A program made the position numbers and the translations under genes. Under the pieces are notes generated by a model. It saw only the letters and a program-made list of their open reading frames with translations. It searched no databases and was not told the origin of the DNA. A DNA stretch of 64,000 nucleotides from assembly GCA_963693365.1 (NCBI GenBank), contig CAVNZM010000004.1, forward strand, positions 10,602,001 through 10,666,000. Direction: 5' to 3'. This DNA is from Amoebidium appalachense. Taxonomy: Eukaryota > Ichthyosporea. Positions 1-14,300 of the stretch are shown one piece after another; positions within the stretch are counted from its first letter, which is position 1; each line of letters starts with the position of its first letter.

Positions 1-106
1 TTGTTTTATTAAAAATAAGGCTTTTTGCCATTCTTTCTTGAGACTTCCGTGGCAACTGCTCGCATGTACATGTGCAGACACACAAATAGTGCATTGCACA
101 CACGCG

Positions 107-294
<188 letters not shown>

Positions 295-1751
295 CGCACA
301 GTCCAAATCATGCAGCGAAGTATCATCAGTATCACATCAACATCACTCCCTTAAGTTTATTAGACAGTCGACTAACAGCAAACCGAACAGTTTAATATTC
401 AGTCTTCTGCGTAAGTGACGGATTCAAAACTAATATTAGTGCCAGCATGCATGCAAGTTCCCCAGTGGCCCGGGATCTGACCGTAGCTGTCGAGGTAGTC
501 ACCGCGTCAATGAGTCAGGGGACCATTGCGCGCTATAATGATTGCTACGGACATTTGTAACGGCTCAACTCCGCCAGGTGACCTGCATTATTGGGTGGCG
601 CCATGGCAGACTGCAGGGAGCCCGAGTACTGAGCAGGCAGTGCTGCCAGGCGCACTCGCTGGTTGCCCGAAGGCCCGAGCTCAAGATCGTAACTCAGCTG
701 GTAAGATCGATTGGTCGCAGCCATTCAACAAGCTACCAATAAGATGCTCTGCTGGCACCATTCCTGAGGAAATGACTCACCCAATACTTCAAGATATATA
801 TTTCCTTTCTTTTTGTGCAAGCACCAAAGAAGAAGAAAAGCTACAACAAAACCGCTCTTCCTGCATATCATTATTCTTTTAATTTTTATTATATCTCCAG
901 CTTACGTATATGTCTCAATTAGCAGTCGGCGCCTGGGATCCATCGAATATCAGTGTGTACCAAAATTTCCAAATCTTTGTGCATGCAGTAAATTTATCAT
1001 CAGTATCATACTATCTATATCAGCTTGTCTTTACCCATGTACAATCTACAGCCTGCCCAGCTATTTAAGCGATCAAAAATGAAATATTCACTTCGGACTA
1101 TATACACAATTCACCTCTGCATTGTCTGCAGACAAGTCATCTCAGACTCATATGTCCGCTGGCCCGGGCTATCCCCAACCAGCGCCAGCGTTTACGTTTT
1201 TTTTGCGTTAGGTATTGGGAGAATACAATAGTGTGTTGGGCTTGTGTGATTGGTTGGTTAAAGGTGAGACGCATTCCAGCGCGATAAAAAAGTGACGCCA
1301 ACTGACAGGTCTAGAAAAGTTTGGACAACATGTTACATGATGGATTTTCTAGCTATTTGCATTAAAATAAATAATTATTGGCAATAATGGCTATATATAT
1401 ATATATATCTCCTGATCTCCTTGGAGTGCAACAAAAGCTACCTTTGCCGGGTCAACTTACCCCAGTGACCGGTCCGCGGCATCGTTTCAAGATCTTATGC
1501 GAGGACAAGAGGGTGCGTCGCTATCCAATCAACCCAACTGCTTTGTTGTTACGCTTCGGGGAACAATTTGCGAAGTGACACTTCCTTTGCACGGCTCAGT
1601 ACATACTAATATTACTTTGAATACCCTCTGATTCATTTTTAGTCCTCACGTTTCATTCTGTCACACCTCTATCTGTTGTCGCTGAATATAAGCGACAAGA
1701 TACATACATAGAAATAGCGTTGCCACGTTAGCAAAATACTCTTTTTAGACT
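295..1751. other. 5' flank of the ABCG gene, no gene seen
   Basis: Unique sequence with short open frames on both strands (for example 526-882) that have no recognisable domain and no convincing splice context. It probably holds the promoter and 5' UTR of the ABCG gene. I could not identify a core promoter element with confidence. Confidence 0.4.
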
Positions 1752-4700
1752 ATGACGAAAATGAAGTGGCCCGCAACTTCAGAAGGCACCGAGCCGCTCG
1801 TAGACCAAGAGCTCCGGCCGTTTGGACACGAAAATGAAAACTCAAACGATCAAAAACGACGACCAAGGTCATTAAAACAAAAACTAATGGCAAGCACAGG
1901 GTTGTCTTCTAAGGATAAAAATAGTCCAGCTAGTCCCTCTGCAATTTCTTTCTCTTCACACGGTGGTTATTCGATGGATGGGTTCAACAATGGATCCACG
2001 TCCTCCCTCGGAGAAAACGATGTCATGCCACTTACTCTGACGTGGTGCGATGTGAATTACTATATTGAGCAGAAGGTGAGTGTGGCTTTTATGTGCGTGT
2101 GTGTGTGTGTGGGCGTGTACAATTGTGTGTGTGCGCGTGTTTATGTGTCAGTGTGCCCGTGTGTGTGTGTGAATCATTATGTGCAGATGGCACGGTATGA
2201 AGATGTGTGGAAGGGGCACTGTTTATGAATTGGAAGATGATACGTGTGTGCCTATTCCTTGCTGGGTAGGGTTGCGGGGTGGGTGATGTTGGGTAGCATG
2301 GTGTGATTGCAAAAGGTGCACCAGACACGGAAACCGGTTTGACCTTGACTGGGTGTCCGCAAGGACTGTGGCATGAGAAGCCTGAGGTAATTACAGCCAA
2401 GCGAATTGCATTTTCCGGATCAACATAACTATTGCTTTCTTAAATATCATTCAGCAGTTTGCACAGCCGCATACATGAACAGTATATACATGCCATATAT
2501 GTCAGCAGTCACGCCGTGTACACCCGTGACGTGCATACACCCACACACACAAACATTCCATAATTACAGAGGGTTATGTATACCTTCACACCCATTTGCG
2601 TACCTGTTGTAAAGGCTTAGTCACATGTTTACCACCATCACTATCTACTCGACCCCGCCCCTCCCACCTCTTCTCCTGGAACACTCGTTCCCCCTCCCCC
2701 TCCCTCCCCCCCCCCCCCCCCCCCCCTCCTCCTCCTCCTCTTTCCAGCCACCTACAGAGAGAGATCCACCAAGATATATTGCAGCTAACCCAAACATCTC
2801 TCACACCCAGGCATCCAACCAAACGATCAGTAAACAGATCTTAAAAGGGGTCACCGGGTCTGTGGGCCCAGGGGAGATGGTTGCCCTAATGGGCACCAGT
2901 GGGGCGGGAAAGACAACCTTCCTAAATCTTCTGTCTGGGAGAAACCTCGGGAGTGAGGGGAGGATGGAGGGGGAAATCAAAGTCAACGGCAACAGGAGAG
3001 ACAGGTCGTTCAGGTACGGGTGGCGGGGTGATGGTCCCCTGGATGCTTATATGGTTATGTTCTGAAATGGTCTTCTGAAATGGTCTTCCTTAATGGTTAT
3101 GTCTGGTGTGTGGGTGCTGCATGCTGCATGTACGGCCTTTCTATTCTAAGGCGATGGCTCACGAACACACAACTTTGCACGCCACCTAACAAATATCAAC
3201 AAATATCACACTTATGCCTTCTCAGCCTGCCAAACGAACCCCCGTTCACCCACCATAACATTAACACCCACACATCTACTCACGCCGTACAATGCACGTG
3301 CCCAATACACACACACCTTCTCTTAACAATTACATTTACCCACGCGTGTGAACGCACGCGTGCGCACACACACACACACACACTCGTACACACACACACA
3401 CTTACACACACACTTACACACACGTATACAGGCGCATTTCCGCGTACGTCGAGCAGGACGACATTCTCATGCCCCTACTCACTGTCGAAGAAACATTCAT
3501 ATTCCACGCATATCTCCGCCTCCCATCCACATGGACAACAGAGGCCAAAAAATCATGCTATCGGTCAATCATGAACGAGTTGGGGTTGAGTCATACCAGC
3601 GGAACAAGGATCGGCAACCACCAGCTGAAGGGGATAAGTGGCGGCGAGAGGAAGAGGGTGTCCATTGGGATCGAGCTAATCACTAACCCAAAGCTTCTGT
3701 TTTTGGACGAGCCGGTAGGTATTGCCTGTCACCCAAACACACCACACGCACAAACTCCTTGGCCTGGATAAAGCATGCCAGACACGAGCCCTGCCTACCT
3801 GTCTGTTGGCCTTCCCTTCACTCCCCCCCCCCCCCCCCCCCCCCCCCCCCTTTACTTCCATGCAACCGGGCATGGTTGCTCTGTGTCGTGCATCTGTAAG
3901 CACACGCGTTTGTCGCTGCACTGCATTAGTTTGCACACACATCTTCACCGTTTTGCTCACCTTGCTTGCATAAGCAACCCTGCTCGTCTTTGATCAAGAC
4001 GGGTTGACCCACCCAAGTTCAGTTGATGCTGCTGTCTGAGTTGGAGCGTCGTATATACGCGGGCTAAGGGGTCGAAACTCAGACGCAATTGATGACTTGG
4101 GCCCTCCCTGAGGATGGGCTCTGCTTATGACGCATACTGTGCGCATGGCTGATGCTGCATAGTTGAATGTTTGCCTTTGCATGTGTCCTGCACCATGCTT
4201 CTCATCGTGTATGCGTACTTCGTACTGTGTTCCGCATTCAAACCCCCCCCCCCCCCCCAAAAAAAAAAAAATAATAATAATAATAATAAAAAAGTGTGCG
4301 CGCGAACACACACACACACATGCACGCACGCACGCACGCACGCACAACCAGATTCACACATTAACACAAGTGCAATCCTGCACGCGCAGGCACACAGTCA
4401 AATATACACACTCTCCCTCTCCTCGAGCACCTTCGTTATCTCCCATAGCATTGGCTTTGTTGTAAACCTGATGTAATCTCATACGGCTATCTAGAACTCT
4501 TTTACTTACTTTTCTTTTTTTTTTTTTTGCCCCCTTCGCTGGGCAGACCTCTGGGCTAGATGCCTTTACCGCCTTTCACGTGATGAAGTACGTGCGTGCT
4601 CTGTCCGACAATGGGCGAGCAGTGATCGTTACAATCCACCAACCGCGTGCAAACATCTACGAGCTATTTGACAAGCTGCTACTGCTATCCAACGGGGAGA

Positions 4701-5431
4701 CTATCTACTATGGGCCTGCACACGAGGCTCAGAGGTGGTTCGAACAGGTGTGTGTGTGTGTATGTGGACCGGGAGCGGGGGAGAGGTTTGAGGGGGCGGG
4801 TGTTCCTGTGTGCTTGGGTTTTCGAGCTGTGTATATGCTGGTGTGTTAAAACATTAGCCCCGTATGTGCTGTGGTGCCGGCGGTGGTAGGAGAGGGGTGG
4901 GCGTGTGACTTTTTTTTTCTTCCAGTGTGTGTGGGGGGGGGAGGGGGGGGGCATTATAGTTTCATAAGACTGATACTCTGGGGTGTATATCCATGCTAGA
5001 TACTGGACATACTTTTATCCATGCTAGATACTGGACATACTTTTACAGCTGTTATGCCTTACTCTGGGATATATCCATGCTAGATACTGGATATACTTTT
5101 ACAGCTGTTAATGTTCGATATCTCATGGCACAGATTGGCTACCCGTGTGGCAGCAACAACAACCCAGCCGACCACTTTCTGGACATCACCACCATCGACA
5201 CCCGGTCGGCAGGCATGGAGGAGACCACCAAGCAGAGAAACCTGAGGATGGTCCAGGTGCGTGTGTGCGTGTGTGCGTGTGTGTGCTGGGGGGGGGGGGG
5301 GGGGGAGGGACGGGTAGAAGGGTTGGGTTGGGTGGGGTGTGTGTGTGTGGGTTTGTGTGGGTGGATGAGTGTCTATGCGAGTGTGTGGGTGGGTGGGTGG
5401 GTATTGGTAAGGGTGCGGATGGGTCTTTTTT

Positions 5432-5476
<45 letters not shown>

Positions 5477-6266
5477 TGGCCAGGTAGTCCAACCTCGTCT
5501 CCCCCACGGCATTTCAGTTCACAGTGTGTCCTGAGAACCAACCATACAGTCTTTATCCCACCCATATGCACAGCTCCTGAGACCCAACCATACAGTCTTT
5601 ATCCCACCCATATGCACAGTCTAACCCAGGCATCACCCACCAGGAATACCACGAGAGCAAATATTTCCAAGTGGCCAAACACGAAGCAACCAGCAAACGT
5701 CCCACCGCTGTCCTCCGCTCCAAAGACCTACTCACCCGTCTCCCTTTCTACCTGCAATTCGCCTATCTCTGGCGCCGCGCGGTGAAAAATTTCTTCCTCG
5801 ATCGAAACGCAGTTGTTGCCGAGTTCATGCAAAATATTGTCCTTGCACTCTTGACTGGGTGCGTGTTTTTTGGGCTCGAAGACAACCAGAATGGGGTTCA
5901 AAACAGGAACGGCACGCTCTTCTTCATGGCTCTGATGTTTTCGTTTGGCCCGTCGCTTGCTGCCATCCAACTGTTCCAAGGCGAGAAGGTAGGGTTGTGT
6001 GTGGGTGTGTGGGTGGGTCAGTGGATGGCGGGATGAGAAGGGGAGGGGGGGGGGGGGGGCTCTAGAGTATTTGGGTCTCTGTTCCTCCCTTCGTTTCTGT
6101 GTTTGTGTTTCTCACGAGTTGAGGTGCCCCTGTGCGAGCCGACGTGTGTGTGTCTACGTGCACGTATAACATCCATACAAAACCGCCAACAGGCTAGGGC
6201 AAATTGTTCTATCGATTTCTACTTCCTAGCACCAAGACGGCTTTTGTCGCTAACATATACACACGG

Positions 6267-6330
<64 letters not shown>

Positions 6331-6575
6331 CCCGTGTTCCTGCGTGAGCGGAGTGGCAAGCTCTACCAGGTGCTGCCCTACTACCTGGCCAAGACCTTTG
6401 CCGAGTTGCCCTTCCAGCTGTTGTTTCCCGTCATATTCGGGTCGGTGGTCTACTGGATGGTCGGGTTCAACCCCGACCCGGCCCGGTTCGTTTTCTTCCT
6501 GCTTGTGTGCCTTGCTCAGGTAAGCCTGCTTTTTTATCCCTGTCCTTCCCCGATTCCTCAGCCTCCCCCCCCCCC

Positions 6576-6606
<31 letters not shown>

Positions 6607-6619
6607 ACACACCCTCCCC

Positions 6620-6650
<31 letters not shown>

Positions 6651-6818
6651 CAACACTACCACCACTGCCGCTGCCACCACCACCACAAAACAAAAAACAA
6701 AAAAACATTATTCTCGTCCTGTTTGCTGTGTGCTCCGAGCCCTCATATATCACACCCTGTGACCTATTCCTGGTAATGATGCCCACCTGGGACACACAAA
6801 CACACGAGCGGACACATA

Positions 6819-6866
<48 letters not shown>

Positions 6867-7308
6867 AGCATCGCTGTATCACACGCAACACGTCACCTTG
6901 CACCATGCGCTGCACACACACGCACACACATACACATTCACACACACACGAAACACATTCACACACACACAAACGCACATATTCTCAAACACACACACAT
7001 TCACGAATATGTTGCTAACAAACCCTTCGTTCTTGTTTTGTTGGACACAGTACTTCACCGTTCAGGGTGTAGGCATCGTCCTTTCAGCCCTCTGCAAGGC
7101 CGATGTTGCCGCCGCCACTGCCCCGATAGTTGTGATTTTCTTCATGCTGTTTGGGGGGTTTTATCTGAATTCCGAGAATGTATGGGTGGGGTTTGTGTGG
7201 ATCGAGAAGATCAGCTTTGTCATGTACTGTTGGCGGGCCTTCATGATCAATGAATATGAAGGTAGGCTCTGTTTTCCCTGATGCCCCCCCCCCCCCCCCT
7301 CCCCCTGC

Positions 7309-7343
<35 letters not shown>

Positions 7344-7712
7344 ATACACGCACCCTGCTAATAGAAAAAAGCATTGCACACAGTTTATTTTGACCCTATT
7401 GTTGATTTACTCAGGGGTTGTTCAACTATCACACCCATCATGGCACCCTCTTGGCTATTCAATTTATCAACTAGCTGTTATTTGCGACGAAGCATTTAGC
7501 TACCACCACCACCCACAGGCCTCACCTTCACATGTGATCCTGCCGGTGGGCGGTGCCAGGCCACTGGTGAGCAAGTACTTCTTGCATTCAACATGCAGGG
7601 AGCAAACAAGTGGCTGGACCTGGGATTGCTGCTGTGCATCGGCATGACGATACGCATAGCCGGCTACCTTGTGCTAAGATTCATCGGCAAGCCGAAAACG
7701 AAGCTGCACTAA
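1752..7712 (+). CDS. ABCG-family (White type) ABC half-transporter, 9 exons
   Basis: Exons: 1752-2075, 2811-3013, 3432-3714, 4547-4747, 5134-5256, 5644-5988, 6331-6519, 7051-7261, 7519-7712. All introns are GT-AG and phases match. The CDS is 2073 nt, giving 690 aa, normal for an ABCG half-transporter (nucleotide-binding domain before membrane domain; works as a dimer; exports lipids, sterols or small molecules using ATP). Seen: Walker A GTSGAGKTT at residues 136-144, Q-loop Gln184 (YVEQDD), signature SGGE at 245-248, Walker B LLFLDE at 264-269 followed by the D-loop SGLD, and H-loop His301 (TIHQP). NPADHFLD in exon 5 is a typical ABCG linker. From about residue 410 there are several hydrophobic segments, then an extracellular-loop-like Cys pair (CDP...C) in exon 9. 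The N-terminal 100 residues are polar and low in similarity. Intron 6 ends in a CA tract touching exon 7. Substrate and exact ABCG subgroup cannot be told. Confidence 0.93.
5434..5475 (+). repeat. Homopolymer G tract in ABCG intron 5
   Basis: About 42 consecutive G on the coding strand, 40 bp downstream of a TG-rich stretch that begins at the donor. It is one of dozens of G or C runs of more than 20 bp in introns of this window. Confidence 0.95.
6268..6330 (+). repeat. (CA)n tract forming the 3' end of ABCG intron 6
   Basis: Pure CA repeat running straight into the AG of the acceptor before exon 7 (6331). The usual pyrimidine tract is replaced by the dinucleotide repeat. Confidence 0.9.
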
Positions 7713-7738
7713 ATAGATTTAGTCAGTGGGTGGGTGTG

Positions 7739-7822
7739 GTGGAGTTGCTCTGGAAAGCAAAGTTTTGAACGTTTCGAGAAGTGGAGTTGCTCTGGAAGGC
7801 AAAGTTTTGAACGTTTCTAGAA
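7739..7822. repeat. 42-bp tandem duplication after the ABCG stop codon
   Basis: Two adjacent copies (7739-7780 and 7781-7822) that differ at two positions. They start 27 bp after the ABCG stop codon, so probably lie in its 3' UTR or just beyond. Confidence 0.9.
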
Positions 7823-7882
7823 CAAGTTCCTAACATACTCGTATGCAGGGCGGGGAGGGGAAATGTTTTTTTTTTTTTTTTT

Positions 7883-7913
<31 letters not shown>

Positions 7914-8065
7914 GGGGGGAACAAGATATTGGTTAGTAATGGTTTTGAAATCAAAATATTTAAAGTAAAATGTAAATGTACCGTAGCTCGGACGTACACA
8001 AAGAAATGCTCAACACCTGCACAGCTGTCAGGAAAAAGCTTCTTCGCCACTTACCTTCGTGTAGT

Positions 8066-8147
8066 TACGGATATCTTTTGATTTTATTGAATCTCTTTTT
8101 AAATTCTACGGATATCTTTTGATTTTATTGAATCTCTTTTTAAATTC
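8066..8147. repeat. Perfect 41-bp tandem duplication
   Basis: Copies 8066-8106 and 8107-8147 are identical (TACGGATATCTTTTG...AAATTC). No sequence divergence suggests a recent duplication. Confidence 0.95.
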
Positions 8148-8222
8148 AACAGACTTCGAAGGGACACTGTCGAGGACAGTGGCTTGGGCCGTGTGGCATT
8201 AATATCCGTCTGGACTGACTCT

Positions 8223-8443
8223 ACAACGATATCACTCATAATGATAAAGGCTTTGGTCAGTATCAGACATAACGTGCGTCTCACGGCATTTTGATGGATG
8301 GGGTTGGAGGGAGGGGGGGGGGGGGGGCTGGACTGACTCTACTTTCTGATACCCCCTCTTACGCTTTTTTTTCAGGGAGCTAAAAGTTTTAGGTTTATGT
8401 ACACAAAGTCAAGATCCTTTATCATTATGAGTGAGATCGTTGT
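8223..8443. repeat. Inverted repeat with 28-bp arms
   Basis: Arm 8223-8250 and the reverse complement of 8416-8443 match at 27 of 28 positions (ACAACGATATCACTCATAAT... against ACAACGATCTCACTCATAAT...). The spacer is about 165 bp. No obvious target duplication was found next to the arms, so it may be a decayed MITE or a rearranged duplication. Confidence 0.8.
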
Positions 8444-9178
8444 AAAGTTCCAAACGCACCGGAAACAATCACCATTCCACAGGCGGTTGGTGCGTGTGCG
8501 GTCGAAGCCACGCCAAGCAGAACAAAAAAGAACCGTAGTTTTGTATTGTCTGTGTGCACTCAACCGTTGACGGTTTCAAAAAAAGGCGCGGAGGGAACCG
8601 AAGGAAATGGCGCGGAGGCTGAAAAGGCGCGGAGGGAAGCGAAATTTTTCACGGCAAAAAAGACTTTGGCGCCAACAGCAGGGAACACAGCAGGCACTCG
8701 CAAAGACAACAGGAACGCAAAAAGGCGAGAATACGCGTTCATGATTGGCACGTGATCATCAAGGGAAAAGAAGAGGTGGGCATTGGAGGGTGTGTCACCT
8801 GAGCCAATGAACAAGAAAAAAGCATACTGTAACATGTGGGACCCCCCAAACCCCCGTCTCTCTAGATTATACTGGATAGAGATCTATGGATAGGAGAGGT
8901 ATGGTCAGGGGGGGGGGGGGGGGGGGGGGGGAACAACAGAGAGGCAAAGGGAAGGAGAACAGGCAGTGGATGAAAGGCACGGGGTCGGAGGAGGAGGGAA
9001 GCGGCATGAGGTGTGTGTGAGGGGGGAAAGCGCAGAAGGAAAACCTCTTACGCAGGTGGAGCATGGTGCACATCAGGTCTACACCAACTGGTTTGTTTGA
9101 AGTTTTGAACTTGGTTGAATCTGGCACGACCCCCCCACCTGTGGCTAGTGGCATGCATTGTAGCACTGTGAAGAGCCA

Positions 9179-9216
<38 letters not shown>

Positions 9217-9832
9217 CAGTAGGCTGTTCTTTCTGCTCAAAACGTTTTTGCTAGTTGGTGTATATTAAACCAACATAAAAACCAGCGCTTGCGCATGCTT
9301 TAACATACATGCTGCGTAGGCCTTTCGTAGAAAAGGGTTTGAGGCCTACAACATAATGTAAAGTGGACACTGAGCGGAAAACTTTGGCACGCAGGGGTTG
9401 TTGGATTGGGCAGGTGTTGGAAGGTGTACATTGATGGGCTCACCCCTGTTTTTCTTTTATTTTTTTTTCCCGTTTTACCTCGATCAGAGCTGGAGACTTG
9501 CCACCTTAATTTCACTTAGGCACCGGCTGCACTGCCCGTACCCCCTTGCAGGGTGACATTCCAATTTAGCACATAAGAATACATACTATTGCAATGATGC
9601 TCTTCCCGGACCCTGATGTATTCACTGACCAATCAGACGGACTGAGGCCAGTCTAGGGCTGTGAGCAAACCGACCTAGTGAGTGAGCAACAATTGGACCT
9701 CGACTAGTAGATGATTTATCATGAGAGAGCGTGACAAAGGGGACATCGCGAGGACACTGTAGTAGAGTCGGAGAGAGAAGTCACTGTGGGGAAGGGGCCG
9801 GAATCAAAGTCTGGGGGAAGAGGGGGTGGGGT

Positions 9833-9851
9833 GGGGGGGGGGGGGGGGGGG

Positions 9852-9887
<36 letters not shown>
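9833..9887 (+). repeat. Poly-G tract, about 55 bp
   Basis: Nearly uninterrupted G (one A at 9854). Potential G-quadruplex former, and a likely spot for length error in any assembly. Confidence 0.95.
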
Positions 9888-9888
<1 letters not shown>

Positions 9889-9976
9889 CCTCGTGCATAG
9901 GAGGGTGCAACCACATCAGCAAAGCCATGAGTGCTGTCACGTGAGCTGAATTGTCCTGGAAAAAAAAGGGGGGGGA

Positions 9977-10260
9977 GCAGAATGATTCTGCTGTTATAAT
10001 AATCAGTAGCATTAACCTGCAGAATTATGCTGCTCACTGAACCACTGAGAATTATTCTGCCAAGAAAAGTCTATTAATCTGCAAAAGGCAGGATGGATTA
10101 CTCTGCAAAAGCAGGGTATTATGCAAAAACGCAAGTTTATCATTTCTGCCAGTACCGAAAGCAGCATTATTCTGCTCAAAGTAGAATGATTCTTCTCAGT
10201 GATAATTCCGAGGCTGCTCCGAGCAGAATAATTCTGCCTGTTGCATAATAGCTTGCTTGG
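9977..10260. repeat. Cluster of GCAGAAT-N-ATTCTGC palindromes
   Basis: Two perfect 15-bp palindromes (9977-9991 with centre G, 10223-10237 with centre A). Between them are several degenerate copies or half sites ATTCTGC/GCAGAAT, for example near 10019, 10051, 10171 and 10182. It is not coding. The spacing is irregular, so it is not a simple tandem repeat. Confidence 0.8.
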
Positions 10261-10624
10261 AGCGCAATTAATGCAAGTTGATTCTGCCAATGTGGTTGGG
10301 CCCTTCAGGTGTTGCAGGCCCCGCGACGTGTTCACGCTGTATGTAGCATGGTGGTCGACCGTAGCCTTATTAGCTGGTAATTCCATTACGGAGCTGGGAT
10401 AGATATTGGAACAGATACTACTATAGTATATGCTAATTCGTTGTATTAGGGTCATCCCCCCCCCCCCCCCCCCCCCCCAACCAAAAAAAACAAACCAAAA
10501 AAAAAAAAGATACGGTTGAAACTTTGAAACTTTGAAAACTTATTTATAATAGGTTGAATAACCTTAGTCATACCCCATGAATAAATTTTGACTACTGTCT
10601 ATCAGTGAAACTGCTCTCCCCTCG

Positions 10625-11217
<593 letters not shown>

Positions 11218-11296
11218 CCACCCCCCCCCTTCCCCCCCCTGAGCTCCGGATCCGCCCCCCCTCCTCCCCCTGGTCGAGATCGATGGCCCTCCCCCG

Positions 11297-11336
<40 letters not shown>

Positions 11337-14300
11337 GAGGAGTCCCCCGCCCGCCCCCGGGCTCAAATCGAGCTCAGAGGCTGTCAGAGACCTACTAGCT
11401 ATAAAATATGCATTCACGTGTCTACGTGCATGGTACTGTGTGACAGTGTGCATCCATCATCAGTTGCCAAAGACGGGGCTTGGCCTGCAGTAAGTTTTGA
11501 GTCAAACTTGTGCGGCAGTGCCGCAGCGGCCGGCGCCCGGCGGCCCCGGCTGCGACCGGCGCTTATTACAAAGTCAGAATTCGAATTCCGGAGATGACCG
11601 GATCTATTCAGTGCCTATTTTGGAAAGTATTAGCTCGGACGATTATCATTGGACACTTGCAAATAGGGTCTTGTCCAATAGGAAAGTTGAAGCTTGAACG
11701 TGCTGGCACGTCGTATAACGTTGATCCAGTCTTGGCTACTTACATAGGAGCTCCGTTGTAACTGATTATCTTCAATATCTTGCCGCCAAAACATGCAACC
11801 TATATAATTTATATTAACGTAGCATTTTTCTTGTAGATGTGTGTATTTAGTATGTATTTGTAGGTGTATAGGCTACTTGACAACAGAGACATGGGATAGG
11901 GATGTCACTTGAGGATGATCTCGGCACCCCATCGTATGCAAAGACTTCTGGTCGTGATTTGTCGAGCAGATAACCAATCAAACATGTTCAATAATTTCAT
12001 GCGCTCTAATGTAGCCAATAGGGTAACCCCTGGCCAAGGCACTGAAAAGCACAAAAAGCCGTCGGCGACTTCGTGCTTCGAGTCACTCCGTGCATCGTGT
12101 CACGGTCTGTGGCCACGCCCAAAAGAAAAAAAACAGACTTCCGCTAAAGAACGAGAAACCAATTTTTTTGAGTGTGAAAGCGGCATTTCTTTTCCCGACA
12201 AATCGTTTTTGTTACCGATGTTATTAGCAATAGCATAGAGAAAACGAGCTCTCTCTTCCATTCAAAGCCTCGTACCCCTTTCCTGCACGTGTAATGGTGT
12301 GGGCGAGTACCATCATAGTTGGCTTACATCTGTGTTTTCACCCGTCGCACGCATTATTTGACACTTTCGTTTCAACCAAAAAAGGAAAACACGTACCCCC
12401 TGCCCCTTTTATGCCACAGAAACACCAGCTAGACGCATAGGAATGTCTCTCGTTGAATACTACCCGTACGCACTTGGTCTTTTCGTCTTCTGGTGCATCC
12501 TCATTGCGACCGAGGCGCCCAGCGCAAAGAGACGGAACTCACAGCGCCGCCTACAGGTGCATGTCGTGGCTACTCGTAATTTCGACACAAACACACAGAA
12601 AAATGTCGGTGACCAGAGCAGAATGAGCATTGAATCCCTTCGGGATGAACAGAAGGGGGTCTGCATGGCTTGATGCCAACCACGCGTCCGCATACAAGAG
12701 AGTTTGCAGTCACATCCAAGAAGATGAACAGGTATCTTGTGCAAGGCGCAGAAACCGTGGGCAAGGAGACGACGAAGCAGCGGGTCCTTGTACGCCTGGT
12801 AATGGAACCAGTGCGTGTTTAAAAAACGATGAGGTGACTTGAGACAATCTGCCCAGTGTTTGAAACGTGCACACCGTAAAGCACAAGACTTTATTCTTGC
12901 GTAGTCAAGATCCATCAAGAGAAATGGCACCTTTTTTGTGTTTCCCGCCACCCGTTTTGGCAAGACCGCATGCACATGTACCATTCGGGCAGGACAAAGA
13001 GAGGCAACAAAAGATATCAGCGGGTGGTTTGACTGTGTGCATGGACGCGTGACACCATCAGATCTCCAAAGGAAAATTGACTAAGAGATGCCATGGGTCC
13101 TGGATGGTCCCTCTATCCCAAAGTTTCAGTGTGTTTGGGGGAGGCCTGAAGTATACACACAACATGCACGTTTTGGGGGTGACCCCTAGTGGTATATGTA
13201 CACAGACCTTACGTGTTCAGTATGCTATTATAGTGAATACTGGGGCAACGTTGTATGTACCCGGGCCAGCCGTTTGCAGAAGAATCAGCCTACATGTCCT
13301 AACGATATAAACGTAATTATTCACGATAAGGCTCCCTCAGAATTAGAACACTAGGTCTCTTTTTGTTAATTAACCTTCACCCATTTTCCGGATAATGGTG
13401 GTTTTGCCGAAGAAGTGCTCCAAATGGTTTTTGCTGTTTGCTGACCCCACTGTAAATAGAGGTGCCTTTTTTTTTTTAAACAGTTTCCGCATGCACATAC
13501 TGGCTATGTGTCCTTATAGGCATGAAAATTGTGTTTAAATACAGGTATGAAATAAAGCAAGTCACCTGCTTAGCTTGAACTTCTGGGTTTGACCCGGTCC
13601 AACCCCCCTCCCCCTTCCCCCCCCTCAAAAAAGAGAAGAAATGAAGAAGCGCCCAACTGCCCCCAATGATAAAACAAAAAAAATATGCTTCCACCTATGT
13701 TTCACACTAAGGTTAAATGGTCCGTGTGTAGGTGTGCGTGTTAACATGTTTGGAACCCTTAGGGGCAGGGACGGTGTTGTCAAAGAATATTACAGCACTC
13801 AGTCACATATCACCCGGTGGCCAAATCGGATCCACTGGGATCAGCTGCAGCACAATGGCATGGATTTTATGTTGAAACATGCAACATTTTCTTATATGTG
13901 AAAGTACTTCACATGGATAGCGAAGCGGCGGATAATTTTTCCTCGATACATAAAAGTAGGAATAGTAATATGGGGTCACAGTATTTTAATGAAGACTCTT
14001 TGCAGTCACCGAGTCTCAAAACAGCATATCGTCGCATAGTTTTATCCCCCCCCCCCCCTCCCCCCAAGGCTCCCCCGCTCTCGAGGCCACACACACACAC
14101 ACACAAGCAGGGTTACTTACGCGACTCGACGTCACAGCCTGAGGCCGGGGTTGAAGTTGCAGTAATAAGCAAAAAACAAGAATGAATATGATGCTATCTG
14201 ATGGGAACTCCGGGGGAGGGAAGGAGGGAGGGAGGGAGGGAAGGGGGGACGCAGGGGGGGGGGGGGGGGGGGGGGGACATAACGGCGGACTATGGGTAAT

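Larger units (their letters stand above)
7823..10600. other. Intergenic region, no gene seen
   Basis: Contains T/G homopolymers (7867-7919), a 41-bp tandem duplication, an inverted repeat, three GGCGCGGA-type motifs around 8584-8635, G-runs at 8909 and 9833, a TG repeat near 9180 and the ATTCTGC palindrome cluster. Open frames here are low-complexity or lack any recognisable domain. Confidence 0.5.

Noticed and set aside
12460-12984. 174-codon minus-strand ORF
   Set aside because: No recognisable domain, Cys/Arg-rich composition, and it overlaps a plus-strand frame that is at least as plausible; neither has support.
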